Part shown: one piece after another, positions 30,182-32,088 of the stretch
How the letters are laid out: each line of letters begins with the position of its first letter
Numbering within the stretch: position 1 is the first letter of the stretch
Assembly (NCBI GenBank): GCA_009908735.1
Contig: JAAAOR010000087.1
Span: 1-32,088 of the forward strand
DNA length: 32,088 nt
Direction: 5' to 3'
Source: Spirochaetota bacterium
Lineage (GTDB): Bacteria > Spirochaetota > Spirochaetia > DSM-27196 > PWMO01
Program-made: the position numbers and the translations under genes
The notes under the pieces: generated by a model
Told to the model about the DNA's origin: nothing
The model's input: only the letters and a program-made list of their open reading frames with translations
Databases searched by the model: none

Positions 30182-32088
30182 ATGGATACGGTACACCTGC
30201 TTCCCGGCAACGCCATGGGCCGCGAGTTCGTGCCGCCGGAGTTTGTCCCCGACGGTACGGACGAGTACTACCTTCGAAACCGTCAGCTCGCAGGCGAGCT
30301 CGGGCGCCCGCTCGAGGACTTCCGTCATCTGCGTACAGCCGAGATAGAGCTCCTCGTCAAGAACGGTAACGTGGCGGACGACTGGGACGACGTGCTCGTC
30401 ACCGACGAGTTCGATCCGTCCCGGATCCTCAATTCCTCGTTCCACGGACTGGTTCGCATCGGCGCGGTTTCACGGGCCGCTCTCGAACACCACGACCTGC
30501 AGCTTCAGGTGGGCATCGCCAACAGCACGATCTCCTCGTGTGATATCGGGGACCACGTTGCCATTCACAACGTGCGCTACCTTGCACATTACATCGTGGG
30601 CAACCGCTGCATCATCACCAACATCGACGAGATGCACACCACGAATCACGCCAAGTTCGGGAACGGTATCCTGAAAGACGGCGAGACCGACGAGGTGCTC
30701 ATTACCCTCGACGTGATAAACGAGACCGGCAGTCGTGCCGTGCAACCTTTCGACGGGATGGTCACCGCGGATGCCTACCTCTGGTCCCGCTACCGCGACG
30801 ACGAGGCCCTGCAGAGACATCTCGCCGAAATGACGCAGAACCGATACGACTCCCGGCGCGGGTACTATGGGACCGTCGGCAAGCAGAGCGTGGTCAAGAA
30901 CTCGCGGATCATAAAGGATGTGAAGATCGGCTCCCACTGCTACATCAAGGGCGCCAACAAGCTGAAGAATCTCACCATCAATTCCAACGTCGATGAGCCG
31001 ACCCAGATTGGCGAGGGCGTGGAGCTCGTGAACGGCATCATCGGCTACGGGTGTCGTATCTTCTACGGCTGCAAGGCCGTACGCTTCATCATGGGGAACA
31101 ACTCGTCGCTGAAGTACGGCGCGAGGCTCATCCACTCCTTCATGGGTGATAATTCCACGGTCTCCTGCTGCGAGCTGCTGAATAACCTCATGTTCCCGGC
31201 GCACGAGCAGCACCACAACAACTCCTTTCTCATTGCCTCGGTGGTGATGGGGCAGAGCAATATCGCGGCCGGTGCTACGATCGGCTCCAACCACAACAGT
31301 CGCGCGAATGACAACGAGATCCAGGCCGGTCGGGGTTTCTGGCCCGGGTTGTGTACGAGTCTCAAGCACTCATCGCGCTTTGCCTCTTTCGTCCTCCTGG
31401 CGAAGGGGCACTATCCCGCCGAGCTCGACATCCCGTTTCCCTTCTCGCTTCTGAGTAACAACACTTCCGAGAACCGGCTCGAGGTGATGCCCGCCTTCTT
31501 CTGGACACGCAACATGTATGCCCTCGCGCGGAACAGCTGGAAGTTCGGTGCCCGCGATACGCGCAAGCAGAAAACGCAGCATATCGAGTTCGACGCCCTC
31601 GCGCCGGACACCATCGAGGAAATCATTGCTGCGCGCGAGCTGCTGGCGATATGGACCGCGCAGGCGAAGGACGGCGAAGGCGCGGGGGGCGCGGTCGGCG
31701 ACAACGCCGGCGGCGACGACGCGGGCGGCGAGCGGGCCGGGGCCGGGGACGCCGGCGAGGAGCGTGAGCTTGCCGCGCGGGGACACGAGCTGCTCTCCGC
31801 GGACAGCCGCGAAACCGAGGGGCTTCTCGTTCGCGGGGAGCACATGGAGAAATCCCGCCGTGAGACCATCATCCTGAAACCGCGGGAGGGATACCTGGCC
31901 TACAGGGAGATGTTGCAGTACTACGCCGCGGTGAACCTTCTGGCCTACCTTGAAGCCGACGAGGGGCGCGGTTACGAGGCAATGTGTGACGCGCTTGGCG
32001 GTGAGCGGGTGCAGAGCTGGGTGAATCTCGGCGGTCAGCTGGTGTCCGAGGCGGAGGTTGATGAGCTGCGCGCCGACATCGGTTCCGG
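30182..32088 (+). CDS. DUF4954 family hexapeptide-repeat protein, partial (C-terminus outside window)
   Basis: The frame opens at ATG 30182 and has no stop before the window end, giving 635 residues. The N-terminal part (~1-80) contains REFVPPEFVPDGTDEYYLRN and RHLRTAEIELLVKNGN. A long left-handed beta-helix follows (~80-400), with hexapeptide-like turns (IGDHVAIHNVRYLAHYIVG, IGSHCYIKGANKLKN) and conserved NIDEMHTTNHAKFG and GSNHNSRANDNEIQAGRGFW. This is the DUF4954 pattern; relatives are similar to nucleotidyl- or acyl-transferases such as GlmU, but no function is established. Residues ~497-529 are a Gly/Ala/Asp/Glu-rich insertion that looks disordered. Start chosen because homologues begin close to this point. 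The upstream gap (30107-30181) holds a -10-like box but no ribosome binding site. Confidence 0.92.
   Translation, partial: MDTVHLLPGNAMGREFVPPEFVPDGTDEYYLRNRQLAGELGRPLEDFRHLRTAEIELLVKNGNVADDWDDVLVTDEFDPSRILNSSFHGLVRIGAVSRAALEHHDLQLQVGIANSTISSCDIGDHVAIHNVRYLAHYIVGNRCIITNIDEMHTTNHAKFGNGILKDGETDEVLITLDVINETGSRAVQPFDGMVTADAYLWSRYRDDEALQRHLAEMTQNRYDSRRGYYGTVGKQSVVKNSRIIKDVKIGSHCYIKGANKLKNLTINSNVDEPTQIGEGVELVNGIIGYGCRIFYGCKAVRFIMGNNSSLKYGARLIHSFMGDNSTVSCCELLNNLMFPAHEQHHNNSFLIASVVMGQSNIAAGATIGSNHNSRANDNEIQAGRGFWPGLCTSLKHSSRFASFVLLAKGHYPAELDIPFPFSLLSNNTSENRLEVMPAFFWTRNMYALARNSWKFGARDTRKQKTQHIEFDALAPDTIEEIIAARELLAIWTAQAKDGEGAGGAVGDNAGGDDAGGERAGAGDAGEERELAARGHELLSADSRETEGLLVRGEHMEKSRRETIILKPREGYLAYREMLQYYAAVNLLAYLEADEGRGYEAMCDALGGERVQSWVNLGGQLVSEAEVDELRADIGS

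Noticed and set aside
30470..31369. 299-codon minus-strand open frame
   Set aside because: It mirrors the DUF4954 gene in GC-rich DNA; its Val/Asp/Gly-rich product has no domain and no start signal.
1..32088. CRISPR arrays, insertion sequences, tRNA or rRNA genes
   Set aside because: No regularly spaced repeats, transposase motifs, terminal inverted repeats with target duplications or cloverleaf-like sequences were found by reading.

Overview
This 32-kb window is dense, GC-rich chromosomal DNA from a Gram-negative-type (diderm) bacterium. The cell-envelope type is inferred from an outer-membrane barrel protein ending in Phe, a lipoprotein with a classical lipobox, and several Sec-secreted proteins. 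The DUF4954 protein at the right edge and the DUF6051-like hydrolase at the left edge are families I associate mainly with Bacteroidota and Spirochaetota. High GC, many sensor kinases and diguanylate cyclases, and a DksA-like zinc protein make a free-living spirochaete my best guess; this is an inference. I see no rRNA, tRNA, CRISPR array, transposase or phage gene, and no intergenic gap above about 300 bases.

Layout, left to right. 1-1319 (minus): a DUF6051-like alpha/beta hydrolase (cut by the window edge) behind a MerR-family regulator with two tandem HTH domains, with a perfect inverted repeat upstream. 1565-4928: an Old-Yellow-Enzyme-type oxidoreductase, a carboxylesterase, a secreted DUF4168 protein and a 3-hydroxyisobutyrate-dehydrogenase-like enzyme. 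4987-6489: a gamma-carbonic-anhydrase-like protein, a thioredoxin-like protein and a small secreted protein. 6511-10466: a REC-PAS-HisKA_2 sensor kinase, divergent to a CDF cation-efflux transporter and a beta-propeller lipoprotein. 10421-12298: a ferredoxin/flavodoxin-reductase-like flavoenzyme divergent to a BamA/TamA-like outer-membrane protein.

12295-15485 (minus) is the first signalling operon: a cNMP-binding protein with a degenerate GGDEF domain, a cNMP-binding protein with an intact GGDEF domain, and a DHH/DHHA1 phosphoesterase. They are packed with a 13-bp gap and a 14-bp overlap behind a good promoter. 15574-17904 (plus) holds an AI-2E-family membrane protein, a TraR/DksA zinc-finger protein and a HAD hydrolase. 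17847-20975 (minus) is a DtxR-type metalloregulator followed by two envelope proteins of unknown function. 21081-26521 (minus) is the second signalling operon: a large PAS sensor kinase with a periplasmic substrate-binding-protein-like sensor, a REC-GGDEF diguanylate cyclase overlapping it by ATGA, and a histone-deacetylase-family enzyme. 26667-32088 holds an orphan PAS protein, two PLP enzymes (an aspartate-aminotransferase-fold enzyme and a GSA-aminomutase-like class III enzyme) and the truncated DUF4954 hexapeptide-repeat protein.

The common theme is cyclic-dinucleotide signalling. There are three GGDEF proteins but no EAL or HD-GYP phosphodiesterase in view, and one GGDEF domain has lost its metal-binding residues. 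The most system-like unit is the cNMP-GGDEF pair with the DHH phosphoesterase. A second theme is transcript architecture: several first genes lack a Shine-Dalgarno sequence and have a -10-like box only a few bases before the start codon, and four of six convergent gene pairs overlap at their 3' ends.
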